Shown piece after piece: positions 26,988 to 35,999 of a DNA stretch of 64,000 nt. The position numbers were made by a program, and so were the translations under genes. The notes beneath the pieces were generated by a model that saw only the letters and a list, made by a program, of their open reading frames with translations, was not told the DNA's origin and made no database searches. Position 1 is the first letter of the stretch; every line of letters begins with the position of its first letter. Origin of the DNA: GCA-2684655 sp045105235 (GTDB lineage Bacteria; Planctomycetota; UBA1135; UBA2386); contig JBGCDH010000002.1 in NCBI GenBank assembly GCA_045105235.1, positions 124,001 through 188,000 of the forward strand. The letters are read 5' to 3'.

Positions 26988-27638
26988 ATGCCTCGTGACC
27001 GTAGTTCGGATTCTGTGAAGGGTGACCGCTCGTCTAGCGACGGTGTTGCGCCCTTGGCCGCTTCCGATGTCGAGCCCGAGCGTGACTATCAGCTCGTGCG
27101 CGGTTTCGTTCGCGGCGATGCGGGCAGCCGGGTCGCATTCACGGCGCGCTTGCAGGCCCTCCCGCGGATGGTTTCGTGCCTCAACCGGCGGGCGGGCCGA
27201 CCGCTGGCATCGGAAGAAGCCGCCGATCTGGCGCAAGACGCGGCGTTGATCGCCCTGCGCAAGGTGCCTGAGTTTCGCCGCGGAATCTTGCTCGACGCGT
27301 GGCTCTACCGGATTGCAAACTATGAGATTTGCAATCATCTGCGTCGTCGTCGACGCAGCCAGCAGCTGTCGACGGAGTTCATCGAGGAGCAACACGCTGC
27401 CGAATCGAGCCCGGACGTTGTTGGCTTTGAGCGGCGCGAATCGGTTCTGGAGGCGCTTGCGATGTTGCACAAGCAGCACGCCATTGCGATCCGGCTGCAC
27501 CATTTCGAGGGGCTCAACTTTGCGCGCCTCGGCGAGCGTCTCGGCATCACCGAAAACGCGGCCAAAGGGCGCTACTATCGCGGGCTGGCAGAGCTGACCG
27601 CACTGCTACAGCGCCGCGGCGCCGGAGCTTCGGAATGA
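26988..27638 (+). CDS. ECF-type RNA polymerase sigma factor 2
   Basis: Protein of about 216 residues with sigma regions 2 and 4. Region 2: EEAADLAQDAALIALRKV, then AWLYRIANYEICNHLRRRRR. Region 4: RLHHFEGLNFARLGERLGIT followed by AAKGRYYRGLAELT, matching HFEGVS..A and KSRYLRAL of sigma factor 1. ATG 26988 is chosen; the frame extends to 26874 but that part is not sigma-like. The stop overlaps the ATG of the next gene (ATGA). The 239-bp gap upstream, shared with the divergent oxidoreductase, holds no clear promoter that I can identify. It is a diverged paralogue of the factor at 21.5 kb. Confidence 0.9.
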   Translation: MPRDRSSDSVKGDRSSSDGVAPLAASDVEPERDYQLVRGFVRGDAGSRVAFTARLQALPRMVSCLNRRAGRPLASEEAADLAQDAALIALRKVPEFRRGILLDAWLYRIANYEICNHLRRRRRSQQLSTEFIEEQHAAESSPDVVGFERRESVLEALAMLHKQHAIAIRLHHFEGLNFARLGERLGITENAAKGRYYRGLAELTALLQRRGAGASE

Positions 27639-28582
27639 GCAGAGACGCACACGACAGAAAGGAAAGGGATGTCGACGGTGAATGTGCCGGCGGCGGGAAG
27701 GGCGGCGACGCGAACGAACACCCTGCGAGGGGTGAACCTTCGCCAGCTGACCAACTGTCTGAGGTGCCCGTTGATCGGGCGAACGATGTGAATGATATGG
27801 AACTACTCGCACGAGTGGCCTCTGGCGAATGGGATGCCGAGCATCCCAAAGTTCGGCAGCGGTTCGATGCCGATCCAGGTCTGCGGCTCCAGCTGCAGGA
27901 AATGGCGTTGGCGTACGATGATCTGGATTCGATCGGAGGAGTTCTGGCGGATGTGAAGTGGGACTCTCAGGCGACCGACGCCGACGACGCTTCGGATGTC
28001 GATATGTCGGCGATTGTCGACGGCCACTTCGCGCGCGAGGATTCGCCGTCCGCGATGGGGGCGCCAGCACTCGTTGGCGCTGCTTCCCAGGTAGAGGATC
28101 GGCGCTGGCGCACGGCAGCGCTGTCGCTCGCTGCGATTCTGGTCCTCGGTCTGGGCATTGGCTTGTTGACGGGCGGCTTCGATCGCTGGTTTGCCCCGAG
28201 TGGGCAGGCGGGCGGCGGCGGCGGCGGCGAGGCGGATCCGATGCTCGGAGCTGCGGCAGAGTTTGATATGAAGCCTGCTGCCACAGACCGTTCGGGGGCG
28301 AATCCGGACGAAGTCGGGGCCTCTGGCGTGCTTAGGCCCGGTATGCCGTTTGAGTGGATAGCGGTGCGCGATGCGGACTATTACCGTTTGCAGGTGCGCA
28401 CCCCGGACGGCGATGCCGTCTCCATGGCGCTGAATGACCTGCAACAAGCTCAATGGCGACCAACCTCCGATCAGTACTTCGCGATCCCCGTGCTCTTCGA
28501 GTGGCGGATGACCGCTTACGACAGCAACGATCGCTTGCTGGCGATGTCCGGCTGGGTTCGCGCCGCTCGAGCGCCGCGCTGA
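27635..28582 (+). CDS. Single-pass membrane anti-sigma-like protein 2
   Basis: Protein of about 315 residues, longer than its paralogue because of about 50 extra N-terminal polar residues and a Gly-rich linker. A cytoplasmic motif (LARVASGEWDAEHPKVRQRF followed by DADPGLRLQL) matches the first partner. One hydrophobic segment is at about residues 160-182 (WRTAALSLAAILVLGLGIGL), followed by a Gly run and an extracytoplasmic beta-rich domain (DADYYRLQVRTPDG, then AQWRPTSDQYF). These elements align in order with DEEYFEIEVW and AWRPPAEAE in paralogue 1. ATGA overlap with the sigma gene indicates coupling. It is an anti-sigma candidate by position and topology, without a zinc motif. Confidence 0.68.
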   Translation: MSRDAHDRKERDVDGECAGGGKGGDANEHPARGEPSPADQLSEVPVDRANDVNDMELLARVASGEWDAEHPKVRQRFDADPGLRLQLQEMALAYDDLDSIGGVLADVKWDSQATDADDASDVDMSAIVDGHFAREDSPSAMGAPALVGAASQVEDRRWRTAALSLAAILVLGLGIGLLTGGFDRWFAPSGQAGGGGGGEADPMLGAAAEFDMKPAATDRSGANPDEVGASGVLRPGMPFEWIAVRDADYYRLQVRTPDGDAVSMALNDLQQAQWRPTSDQYFAIPVLFEWRMTAYDSNDRLLAMSGWVRAARAPR

Positions 28583-28617
28583 TATCCCCGGATTCCGCGC
28601 TTCGAATCCACGGCTAC

Positions 28618-31356
28618 GTGAAGCGGGGCGCTGCGGCCCTGCTGCTCGCACTCGCGGGCGCCACGCACGTCGCTCGAGCGCAGAATGAAGAGGTGCCCGC
28701 TGGAGCGCCTACTAGCTCGGCTCGCGAAGAGGCCGGAAATGTCGCTGACCCGCGGGAGTGGCTGAAAATGCCAGCGGCGGAGATCGACTTTGCAAAGCTG
28801 GAGGCGCAGCTCGCTCGTTTGTCTTCAGAAGACCTCGCAAGCTATGTTGGGAAGCTCACCTATTGGCTGGCCGACGCCAGTCGCAAAGCGGAGTCTTGTT
28901 CGGTGCGCGAGCGCGCGTTCGCTTCTCATGAGCCTGCGATCCGTCGTGTGAGTGCGGCACTCGGTTCTGACGCTGCAGTCTACTTTGCCAGCTATTTGCT
29001 AGATGGAGGTGCGGCGGAAGCCACGCTCGATGCGTTGGATCTGGCGGAAGCGAGAGCTGACGACTGCGACGAGGAAGTTCCGAAGCTGGCGAGCTTCCGC
29101 GCTCCTCTCAGGATCGACGCCCTGCTCCAATCGGAACACGCCATCGAGGCTTTGAAATTGGTCTCGGACAAGCGCAAAGCGCTGGAGAGCAAGAGCCGCA
29201 GCTTGGTATATGCGTTTCAACTGAGTACCGAAGCGTCGGTCTACACAACTCTTGGTCGCCTGGACCGCGCCCAAATCTTGCTCCGCGAAGCGGGTGCACT
29301 GCTCGACGAACTCGAACGAGCATATGTCGTCAAGGATGCGATTCGAGGCGTGCGGTTCGATGTGCTGCGGCATGAATGTGATGTGCTACTTGCCCGTGAG
29401 CGCTACGACCTCTGCCAGCGCGATTTGCTTGCGTATCGCACCAGGCGAAGTGCCGCGGGGTTTCCACTCACGCCCTCTGAAGAGCTCGGACTTAAAGTCT
29501 ACGAGATGACGTGCAGCTATGTAGAGACGCAGCGGTCGCCTGAGTCCTGCGATCAGGTGTTGGCGAGCGTTCTCGAGGCGCTGGACGAATGGCAGGTGCA
29601 GCCCCGTATTCGTCACATGCTGCAGCTCTTCGCTGCGGATCTCTATGCGACTTGCGGGCGTATAGACGACGCGGCGCGAGTCATCGAACGGCTGGAGAAC
29701 GGAGACATGCCGTCACGTTCCGGGCGTTCGGGCTGGTTGCTTGCACCGATCGCAAGCCGAATCGCGCGCCTCCGCGGTCAGCCCGCCCAGCGAGTGAAAC
29801 GCAAAATGCGGCTCCGGGAGGTCTTCGACCGAATGTTGACGGAATGGCGCGGCGTGCCGATCGAAAGCGACGGTACGGGTTTCCTGAGGATTGGTACACG
29901 GCTGCGGGTGGTCGGCGAGTTGATTCAGGAGACGCTTCACTTGGATGGGCCGGAGTCGGCGCTCCAGGTGGTTCTCGAAGCTCAGTGTTGCACCACCTTG
30001 GCGCGACGTGCCGCCGTCGAGTTCGGGTCGGTTGACGAACTGAAGGCCTGGCTCCGCGAAACACAGTCTGTTGCTTGGGTCGTGGTTCCGGCTTGGCACG
30101 AATCGCACGTATTCGTTGTGGATGGCTCCTCCGTTACTTGGTCGAGCGCACCGTGCGCAGTGGAGCTTCGAGATGCGAGTCGACGGTATATCGATGCGCT
30201 AGCGGCGGTGTCGTCGTTACAGAATCGGAATCATCCCGGAGCCGCGGAGCTGCGCGCGGCAAAAGCGGCCGGTGACGCTTTGGCGAAACGAATTATGCCG
30301 CCTGAAGTGGTTGCAGGTATCGGCACAGCAGAGCACGCATTCTGCGTTGGCTCCGGTCTCATAGGCGGTTTCCCCGTTTCCTCGCTGCCACTGCCGGGAG
30401 GCGAGGGCAAGATGCTGGGGGAAGCGGTTGCAGTAAGCGTCACGTCTTCGCTGCCCTTAGTGCAGCGAACGGCTCAGCGGGAAGCGGTTCAGCGGCAAGC
30501 GGTAGCGGCGGCAGATCAATCGTTGCGCAACCGAGTCATGCTTGCTGCGACACTGACTCCTGGTGAGGCCTTCGCGGCACGCAACCGCCTATCGATTGAT
30601 GCGGACCAGAAGTCGCCGACAGGGGTGTCGTGGACAGAGGTCGTCTCTGCGCTGCCGGCAAACACCGTTCGTTTGCTCGGTCCGGAGGCGACGATCCCGG
30701 CTCTTCGTTCGGTCTTGCAAGCGCGCGAGCAGCCGTTTTCGCTAGCTGTGCTGGTTGCGCATGGGGAGGCTGCTGGGAGGGACCGTGAAGCAGCGCTCGG
30801 GCTTAGCCCCTCTCGAAGCGGCGCCGCGGGTCGCGGGCAGATGACCGACGACAAAACGCTCGGATCGCGTTCTGATGGGGTATTGACCTCGTCGGAATTG
30901 GCCACTCTTCCAATGGCTTCCGCCGTCGTGCTGGCTTCCTGCCGCTCGGGGCTCGGCACAAGCCGTCTTGGGGATGATGCAGTCGGTGGCGGGCTCGCGG
31001 GCGCCTGTCTCGAAGCTGGCAGCGTATGCGTCGTGGCAAGCCGCGTGCCGCAACGACTGTCGTTGTTTCGCCGCATTGCGGTGCGGTTCAGCGAGGAGCT
31101 GCTGGCTGGCGTGCCCGCGGCGGAAGCGCTGCGGCGGGCACGCTTGGCGTCCTCCTCCAGCGCGCGAGAGACGCTTGCGGCCGCGCAGGTCGAGCTCTTT
31201 GGCGGCGGGCAGTTTCGTTTGGCGGCGTCGCCGCGCGGAGCCGGAGTGCTGCTTGTGTGGGTAGGCGGCGGTCTAGGCGCTCTCGTTCTGCTGCTCTGGT
31301 TCCGGGCGCCTTGGTTCCGGACGCGTCGAGCCCGCTCGGCTAGCCGCCGGAGCTGA
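28618..31356 (+). CDS. Exported CHAT-domain cysteine protease 2 with C-terminal membrane anchor
   Basis: About 912 residues from GTG 28618, which opens a signal peptide ending near HVARAQ; the frame is open upstream but would overlap the preceding gene by 130 bp. About 500 residues of helical repeat-like sequence precede the CHAT domain. The dyad is LAVLVAHGEA (H715) and VLASCRSGLG (C775), the latter the canonical A-S-C-x-S-G of active CHAT proteases. A hydrophobic segment near the C-terminus (VLLVWVGGGLGALVLLLWF) is followed by an Arg-rich tail. Base composition looks less GC-rich than in CHAT protease 1. The gene follows the membrane partner after 35 bp with no repeat between. It overlaps the convergent propeller gene by 17 bp. 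Confidence 0.85.
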   Translation: MKRGAAALLLALAGATHVARAQNEEVPAGAPTSSAREEAGNVADPREWLKMPAAEIDFAKLEAQLARLSSEDLASYVGKLTYWLADASRKAESCSVRERAFASHEPAIRRVSAALGSDAAVYFASYLLDGGAAEATLDALDLAEARADDCDEEVPKLASFRAPLRIDALLQSEHAIEALKLVSDKRKALESKSRSLVYAFQLSTEASVYTTLGRLDRAQILLREAGALLDELERAYVVKDAIRGVRFDVLRHECDVLLARERYDLCQRDLLAYRTRRSAAGFPLTPSEELGLKVYEMTCSYVETQRSPESCDQVLASVLEALDEWQVQPRIRHMLQLFAADLYATCGRIDDAARVIERLENGDMPSRSGRSGWLLAPIASRIARLRGQPAQRVKRKMRLREVFDRMLTEWRGVPIESDGTGFLRIGTRLRVVGELIQETLHLDGPESALQVVLEAQCCTTLARRAAVEFGSVDELKAWLRETQSVAWVVVPAWHESHVFVVDGSSVTWSSAPCAVELRDASRRYIDALAAVSSLQNRNHPGAAELRAAKAAGDALAKRIMPPEVVAGIGTAEHAFCVGSGLIGGFPVSSLPLPGGEGKMLGEAVAVSVTSSLPLVQRTAQREAVQRQAVAAADQSLRNRVMLAATLTPGEAFAARNRLSIDADQKSPTGVSWTEVVSALPANTVRLLGPEATIPALRSVLQAREQPFSLAVLVAHGEAAGRDREAALGLSPSRSGAAGRGQMTDDKTLGSRSDGVLTSSELATLPMASAVVLASCRSGLGTSRLGDDAVGGGLAGACLEAGSVCVVASRVPQRLSLFRRIAVRFSEELLAGVPAAEALRRARLASSSSARETLAAAQVELFGGGQFRLAASPRGAGVLLVWVGGGLGALVLLLWFRAPWFRTRRARSASRRS

Positions 31357-33016
31357 CGCGAATATGGGATTCCCCTGCGTAAATCGTATTCGGTGGTGTG
31401 GTGGCGCCCGTTACCGAGGGATGCGGTAGTGTCGTGACAACTCCGACTACGATCCCACGTAGATAGGCCTCATCGAAGAGATCACTCAGAGCGCATGGAC
31501 CGGGCCCGGGCAGCTCACCAAAGCCTATTGGAAAGTCAGAACTCACACTATGGAGGAAAGGGAACTGCGGGTCGACTGCCTGCTCAATCAGCGAGGCGCT
31601 GATGCCCAGGGTAATGGGCGGGCTGGCTTGGCGTGTCCTGCCGTTTCGCCACTCGACGATGCGCGTCGACACGTAGTAGACGTGATCTGGCTCCCAATGC
31701 AGGTCAAGCTTGAGCTCTGTGGGCAGCACGAGTTTGACGTTCCACTCGGAGGTCCCCGTGCCGTTCGCCAGCGGGTTTACAAGCTTTAGGTGTTCGTCGA
31801 AAAGCGTGCCTGGAGCGATGTCGTTATTGGAAGAATCGCCCAACCACGCATGGAATTCGAACCGAGTCTCGCTGCCGGCGCGAACGTAGTTCGAAAGCAG
31901 GGCGTTGGATACCTGCAGAGTGAACTTCAGCGTGGTGCTCGGTCCAGGCAATGGGTCGTCGGTCATTTGACCGAGGGAGATCCCGTCGATTCCTCCCTGA
32001 AGCGCGGCCGTGGTTGCAATCTCCGGCCAGCTGATTTTATCGCTGCCGTCCGTGCCCGTAAGCAACCGGATGATTGGACCTGCGCCCGTGACCGTGTCGG
32101 CATCTCCCGAGTAGCTCCATGGAAATAGAGGGTCGGTGTTGAGTGTGTTGAAGACAGGGACCGTCTGTGTGTTGACGAAAACCTGTACGCCCTGATCACT
32201 CTTTACCAGTGCATCGAGCTCGCCGTCATTGTTCTCGTCGGCAAAGAGCAGCTGGTTCAACGTGCCGGGTGGCGCGGCGGCGGTGACGTTGTCGCTCGTC
32301 AGGAGGCCCGCTTCGCTGCAGGTGTCGATGATCGTGAAGTTGCCAAAGGTCTCGAGGATGGCGAGGCGGGCGTTGCCGATGCCGGAGCCGGGCAGCACCG
32401 CGAGATCGACCGGGTTGCAGGGCCAGCTCCACACCAAGCTGCCGTTGACGCTGTAGCATTTGACCCTGGTGGCGCTAGCAGCAGCGATGTAGGGCAGGTT
32501 GTTGGTGCCCATGAAGACTTCGATGTCGTGAACATCGTGTGCGCTCACGAACGTCGACAGCAGGATCTGCGCATTGTCGTAGCGGTAGAGGCGGACGGTG
32601 CGCAGGTCGGAGCCGAGGGTTGCGACGGCGTGCATGCCGTTGAACTCCTGCGAGCAGACTTCAACTGCGCCGGCGAGTGCGGAGTCGCCCCAGGGGGTCG
32701 TGACGTAGGTCTCGGAGGTTTCGCTCCACTCGATGGTGGATGCTCCGGTCGCGGTCAGCGAAACCAGGGTTTCTGGGTCGCCGAGCTCGCTCGCTCGAAG
32801 GACCGTCGCGTCCACGACTCCGGTTTGCAGCAGCGTGGTGCCGCCGCCGATCGCGAAGTTGCCGTGGATGTCAAGGTCGCCGCCAACGGCACTCAAGGAA
32901 ACGGCGGAGTACCAGAGATTACCGGTGTCAAACCGCATCACCTTGGCTGGAGCCTGCGCGGCGAGCGAGTGGCAGAGAAGGGCCCCAGTCAGGCCGAATG
33001 TTAGAGTCTTAATCAT
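31340..33016 (-). CDS. Secreted beta-propeller-like protein 2
   Basis: Exported protein of about 558 residues with a clear signal peptide (MIKTLTFGLTGALLCHSLAAQ). The middle has propeller-like strands and one acidic calcium-type loop, FADENNDGELDALVKS (near residue 235). The C-terminal 250 residues are beta-rich, with paired-strand motifs resembling the C-terminal domain of the protein at 19.8 kb (for example V..A..VVYTL/VYYVS). It ends SSGG, while the other ends VVVGG. It closes the second sigma/CHAT cassette from the opposite strand, overlapping the CHAT stop by 17 bp. The family is not firmly identified. Confidence 0.6.
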   Translation of the reverse strand: MIKTLTFGLTGALLCHSLAAQAPAKVMRFDTGNLWYSAVSLSAVGGDLDIHGNFAIGGGTTLLQTGVVDATVLRASELGDPETLVSLTATGASTIEWSETSETYVTTPWGDSALAGAVEVCSQEFNGMHAVATLGSDLRTVRLYRYDNAQILLSTFVSAHDVHDIEVFMGTNNLPYIAAASATRVKCYSVNGSLVWSWPCNPVDLAVLPGSGIGNARLAILETFGNFTIIDTCSEAGLLTSDNVTAAAPPGTLNQLLFADENNDGELDALVKSDQGVQVFVNTQTVPVFNTLNTDPLFPWSYSGDADTVTGAGPIIRLLTGTDGSDKISWPEIATTAALQGGIDGISLGQMTDDPLPGPSTTLKFTLQVSNALLSNYVRAGSETRFEFHAWLGDSSNNDIAPGTLFDEHLKLVNPLANGTGTSEWNVKLVLPTELKLDLHWEPDHVYYVSTRIVEWRNGRTRQASPPITLGISASLIEQAVDPQFPFLHSVSSDFPIGFGELPGPGPCALSDLFDEAYLRGIVVGVVTTLPHPSVTGATTPPNTIYAGESHIRVSSGG

Positions 33017-33479
33017 AGGGAAGCTGTGGATCTGCGAAGTAACCGTCGGCGGCTTCGTGGGAGTTCGGGAAATTGCCGGGGGCGCAGGGACGCGTTGCTT
33101 GCCGCGTAGGCGGTCGATGTGACTGCTCGCTGTCCGGCGTCCGGGCGGCGTCGGTGTCATTCAGTCCTTGGGGGCGCGCCGATCCGGGCGATCCATGTGG
33201 TTGCGCATCCTCGTCCATGTGTTCTGCAGGTAGTGACTTACGCTCACTTAAGAACCATACCAGCAGTTTGGAGGGATCCTTCAACCGGGTGCGCGGCGGG
33301 TCGCAGCGCGCAATCTTCTGCGACTCGGCCCTCCGAAGGTTGCTGCCGGAGGTCCGGGGCGGTGCCCATGAGAGCTGGGCCGAGCACCGGCTCTGGCCGC
33401 CTGGTGCTTGGCCACCTGGTGCCTGGCCACCTGGCGGCATGGCGACCGCTGCGAAGCCGCCTCGCGCTGCAGCCGGCGG
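33017..33479. other. Intergenic region, no gene seen
   Basis: No convincing coding frame. It holds a short array of three 15-bp units (TGGCCACCTGGTGCC and variants) at 33394-33438, and nothing else I recognise. It carries the upstream region of the second propeller gene. Confidence 0.6.
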
Positions 33480-34409
33480 CTATTGCGCCAGGGCGAAGTC
33501 CAGTGCGGCTCGCACGGCCGCAACCTGGGCGCGGTTGCAGTCGTCGTTCGTGACCTTCGGGCTGTCTGGATAGACCTCGGTCGTGGTCGTGTAGCGGGCG
33601 CCGGTCATACCGGCGCACAGCCCGAGCTCTTTGCAGGCGTAGTTGATGACGCCATTCTGGGTTACGGCAGCGCCGATGATCTCGCCGTTGTCGTCCGGTG
33701 GGGCGATGTGCGTGACCTTCTCCACGCCGGCAATGATCGCGGCCTGAAACGCAGGCTGCGGGTTGTTGGTGTCGCCGACGGTGTAGAAGCCGTCGGGGAT
33801 CTCGCCGGGTTCGAATGGCTTGCCGTCGCGGGCTGCGACGGCCGGTCGAAACTCATCTTCGTCGCTGTCGGTCGTTTCGTGGAGATCCATGTGCACCAAA
33901 AACTCGGCGCCGAGCCGCTGCACGAATGCCATGGCGGCGGCGGCCTCTTCGCACGGACTGTCGGCAACGAAAGAACGGTTGGGATCGATGGCCTGCGCGT
34001 TCCAGCGGTTGATCGCCTCGTATGCCCAAGGGCTGACGCACGGCAGCACGGCAAGGTTGATCCTGTCGAGGTAGCTGGCCGCGTCGTTGGCGAGGAACTG
34101 CAGCGCGCCCTGCACGCCGCTGGTTTCGTAACCGTGCACGCCGCCGGTGATCAGCACCCAGGGTCGTCCGTTCTGCGGGTTGCGGCTCGTGGCGGCGAAC
34201 AGCGGAAAACGCTCCGCGTCGATACTCAGCGCACCGTAGCGCGCAATTTCGAAATGCTCGCCGGCGCCTTCTTTGATGTGATCCAGTTTCTGGAGCACCT
34301 CGTCGCGGTAGCTGCGCAACTGCTTGCGCTGGGCAAGCCAGGTTGCCTTGTCGGCGTCGGTCCAAGGCTGAAGCGGGGTTCCAATCGGATAGAAGCGTGC
34401 AGTGGTCAT
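33480..34409 (-). CDS. M14-family zinc carboxypeptidase-like protein
   Basis: Protein of 309 residues resembling M14 metallocarboxypeptidases and deacylases. The zinc ligands appear as GGVHGYETSG (H92, E95) and HMDLHETT (H173 or H177). NRWNAQAIDPNRSF corresponds to the substrate-carboxylate loop with Asn-Arg. RYTTTTEVYPD supplies the likely catalytic Glu (E278). There is no signal peptide, so it is probably cytoplasmic, like the M14 subfamilies that trim peptides or amino-acylated metabolites. It is downstream, on the same strand, of the interrupted DsbD-like gene (87 bp gap), so the two may be cotranscribed. Specificity is unknown. Confidence 0.85.
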   Translation of the reverse strand: MTTARFYPIGTPLQPWTDADKATWLAQRKQLRSYRDEVLQKLDHIKEGAGEHFEIARYGALSIDAERFPLFAATSRNPQNGRPWVLITGGVHGYETSGVQGALQFLANDAASYLDRINLAVLPCVSPWAYEAINRWNAQAIDPNRSFVADSPCEEAAAAMAFVQRLGAEFLVHMDLHETTDSDEDEFRPAVAARDGKPFEPGEIPDGFYTVGDTNNPQPAFQAAIIAGVEKVTHIAPPDDNGEIIGAAVTQNGVINYACKELGLCAGMTGARYTTTTEVYPDSPKVTNDDCNRAQVAAVRAALDFALAQ

Positions 34410-34496
34410 GTTGTAGGTCGAAAGGGCCGGGTGGAGTTGGCCTGTGCTTGAGCTTGTGCTGGCCGAAGGTCGAGCGTTCGTTCGCGATCCTGCGTG

Positions 34497-35999
34497 CTAC
34501 CGAGATGAAAGCCCGGCCGGCATCGTGGCGTCGACATGCGTCGACGTCGGTCGGTTGCAGCTTTCGTCGTTGCAGACCTGGTAGCGGATTTCGCAGGCGA
34601 GCTTTGTGCCCGGCTTGGCGGTGCCGGACAGCTTGCAGCGGAACTGCACCATGCCGTCGAGCAGGATCGTCGCCGGCGATTCCTTGTCCGGGTGGCCGTC
34701 GTCCGTAGACCATTCGCCATCCTGCTTGAGGCTCGCCGGGAGCTGTAGACCAAGCTCGACGACGCGATTGGCAGAGCCCGAAGGTGTTTCGAGGTAGGCG
34801 TGCCAGCCGTCATAGATCGAAAGCGTCACGGCTGCGTGGAGGCTGCCGTCGTGGCTGCGGACGATTTCCATCGCGGCCGACAGCGGCTGCCGCGGGCTCG
34901 GCGCGTTGGGTTTCTTCGGCGTGCCGGGTTGCTGCCGGGGGGCCGCCGCCGAATCCGCCGCCGCCGCCGCGTTCGAGATGCCGGCGCTTTCGGCTGCCTC
35001 TTCGGTCGTATCGACGAGCCATTTGTAGCCGCCCGCTTCGGTAAAGAAGAGCCGGTCGCTCGATTGCGTCCACCAGGCGCGCCACTGGGCTGCCGTCTCA
35101 AACGACTGGTCGGTGTAGCGCCGCAGGATGTTCTGGGCGGCTTCGGCTTGGCCGCTGTTTGCGAGTGCCTTGATCGCCTTTTCGATCAGCGTTGGATCGC
35201 CGTTGCCGACGCCAAAGCGGCGCAGCTCTTCGTCCGTCGTCAGCTCATACCAGCCGGTCGAACGCATATAGGGCAGGCGCGCGTCGAAATAGGCGCGGAT
35301 CTTCGCTGAGTCCTCACGAAGCGCTGGCCAGTCGGATTCGGGGATGTAGCGGCGGATTCGGTCGAATCGCCCCGGAGGCGTCGGCTCGGGATACCCAAGC
35401 GTGCGGCGCTCGTGGTTGGTGATCGCCTCGCCCTTCGCCAGTCGCGCCTTGATGGCGGCCTTCGCTGCGGCGTCGTCTTTGGCGAACTGCGCGTAGCGCG
35501 CAACCGTCGCCGCGTAGCTCGCGTCGCTCATGCTCAAAAGGGCGTCGGTCACGTAGCTGCGCATCGCCGTGCCGGGCTTCTTGCGCGCGATCGGTGGCTT
35601 GCCTTGGAACTTCGCAATGTAGTGCACGCAATTCACAAACACGTGCTTGGCCTCGGCGGTCAAAAACGTCGGCGATGCCGCGAAGCCCCAGTGCAAGAAG
35701 TTGCCGTGCCGGCCAATCGCGACGGCGCGCGAGTTCTTGCTGTTGACGCCGCTCGAGATCCACTCGACGTCGGGAGAGTCCAAAAAGCCTTGGTCACGCG
35801 AGACCACACCGATCAGCTGGCCCGTGCCTTCGGTGTAGCCTTCCGTTTGCACGCGCCACATCGGCATCGTATCGCCGAGCTGCTCGCTGCGGTAATCGGG
35901 CGGCGTGGCGCGGTCTTCGAGGCTCAAGCGAACCTTGTGGGGAGTCTGGAAAATATCGTGTTCGATGCGCATCCCGTGCGCGTGGGCGTCCAAACACAT
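34497..35999 (-). CDS. C-terminal part of an exported protein with DsbD-alpha-like domain, downstream of an in-frame TGA
   Basis: 500 residues, read in exactly the same frame as the preceding gene: the upstream TGA (36002-36000) is followed at once by ATG 35999. The first residues (CLDAHAHGMRIEH) look like the middle of a domain, not a natural N-terminus, and no signal peptide is present. The central part is helical. The last 115 residues resemble the alpha domain of DsbD: YDGWHAYLETPSGSA near the start, and CEIRYQVCNDESCNRPTS with the paired Cys of that fold. Possible readings are one protein of 665 codons with selenocysteine or Cys at codon 165, a gene broken by a nonsense mutation, or two coupled products. 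I favour a single ancestral gene. Confidence 0.7.
   Translation of the reverse strand: MCLDAHAHGMRIEHDIFQTPHKVRLSLEDRATPPDYRSEQLGDTMPMWRVQTEGYTEGTGQLIGVVSRDQGFLDSPDVEWISSGVNSKNSRAVAIGRHGNFLHWGFAASPTFLTAEAKHVFVNCVHYIAKFQGKPPIARKKPGTAMRSYVTDALLSMSDASYAATVARYAQFAKDDAAAKAAIKARLAKGEAITNHERRTLGYPEPTPPGRFDRIRRYIPESDWPALREDSAKIRAYFDARLPYMRSTGWYELTTDEELRRFGVGNGDPTLIEKAIKALANSGQAEAAQNILRRYTDQSFETAAQWRAWWTQSSDRLFFTEAGGYKWLVDTTEEAAESAGISNAAAAADSAAAPRQQPGTPKKPNAPSPRQPLSAAMEIVRSHDGSLHAAVTLSIYDGWHAYLETPSGSANRVVELGLQLPASLKQDGEWSTDDGHPDKESPATILLDGMVQFRCKLSGTAKPGTKLACEIRYQVCNDESCNRPTSTHVDATMPAGLSSR
35958..35997 (-). other. SECIS-like hairpin candidate
   Basis: Two bases after the in-frame TGA, a 7-bp stem (GTGTTTG with CGAACAC, one G-U pair) encloses an internal loop. 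A GCGC/GCGC stem and a seven-base loop ACGGGAT follow. The loop lies about 24 bases from the TGA, within the 16-37 range of bacterial SECIS elements. The apical sequence is not a classical match, so this is only a candidate. Confidence 0.25.

Noticed and set aside
28600..28620. TTCGAATCC as a possible tRNA T-loop
   Set aside because: No acceptor stem, anticodon arm or CCA-like end can be folded around it, and it lies at the start of the CHAT gene.
31427..31436. TAGTGTCGTG, identical to the terminus of the dispersed repeat
   Set aside because: It lies inside the propeller gene, lacks the core and a matching second end, so it is probably chance.
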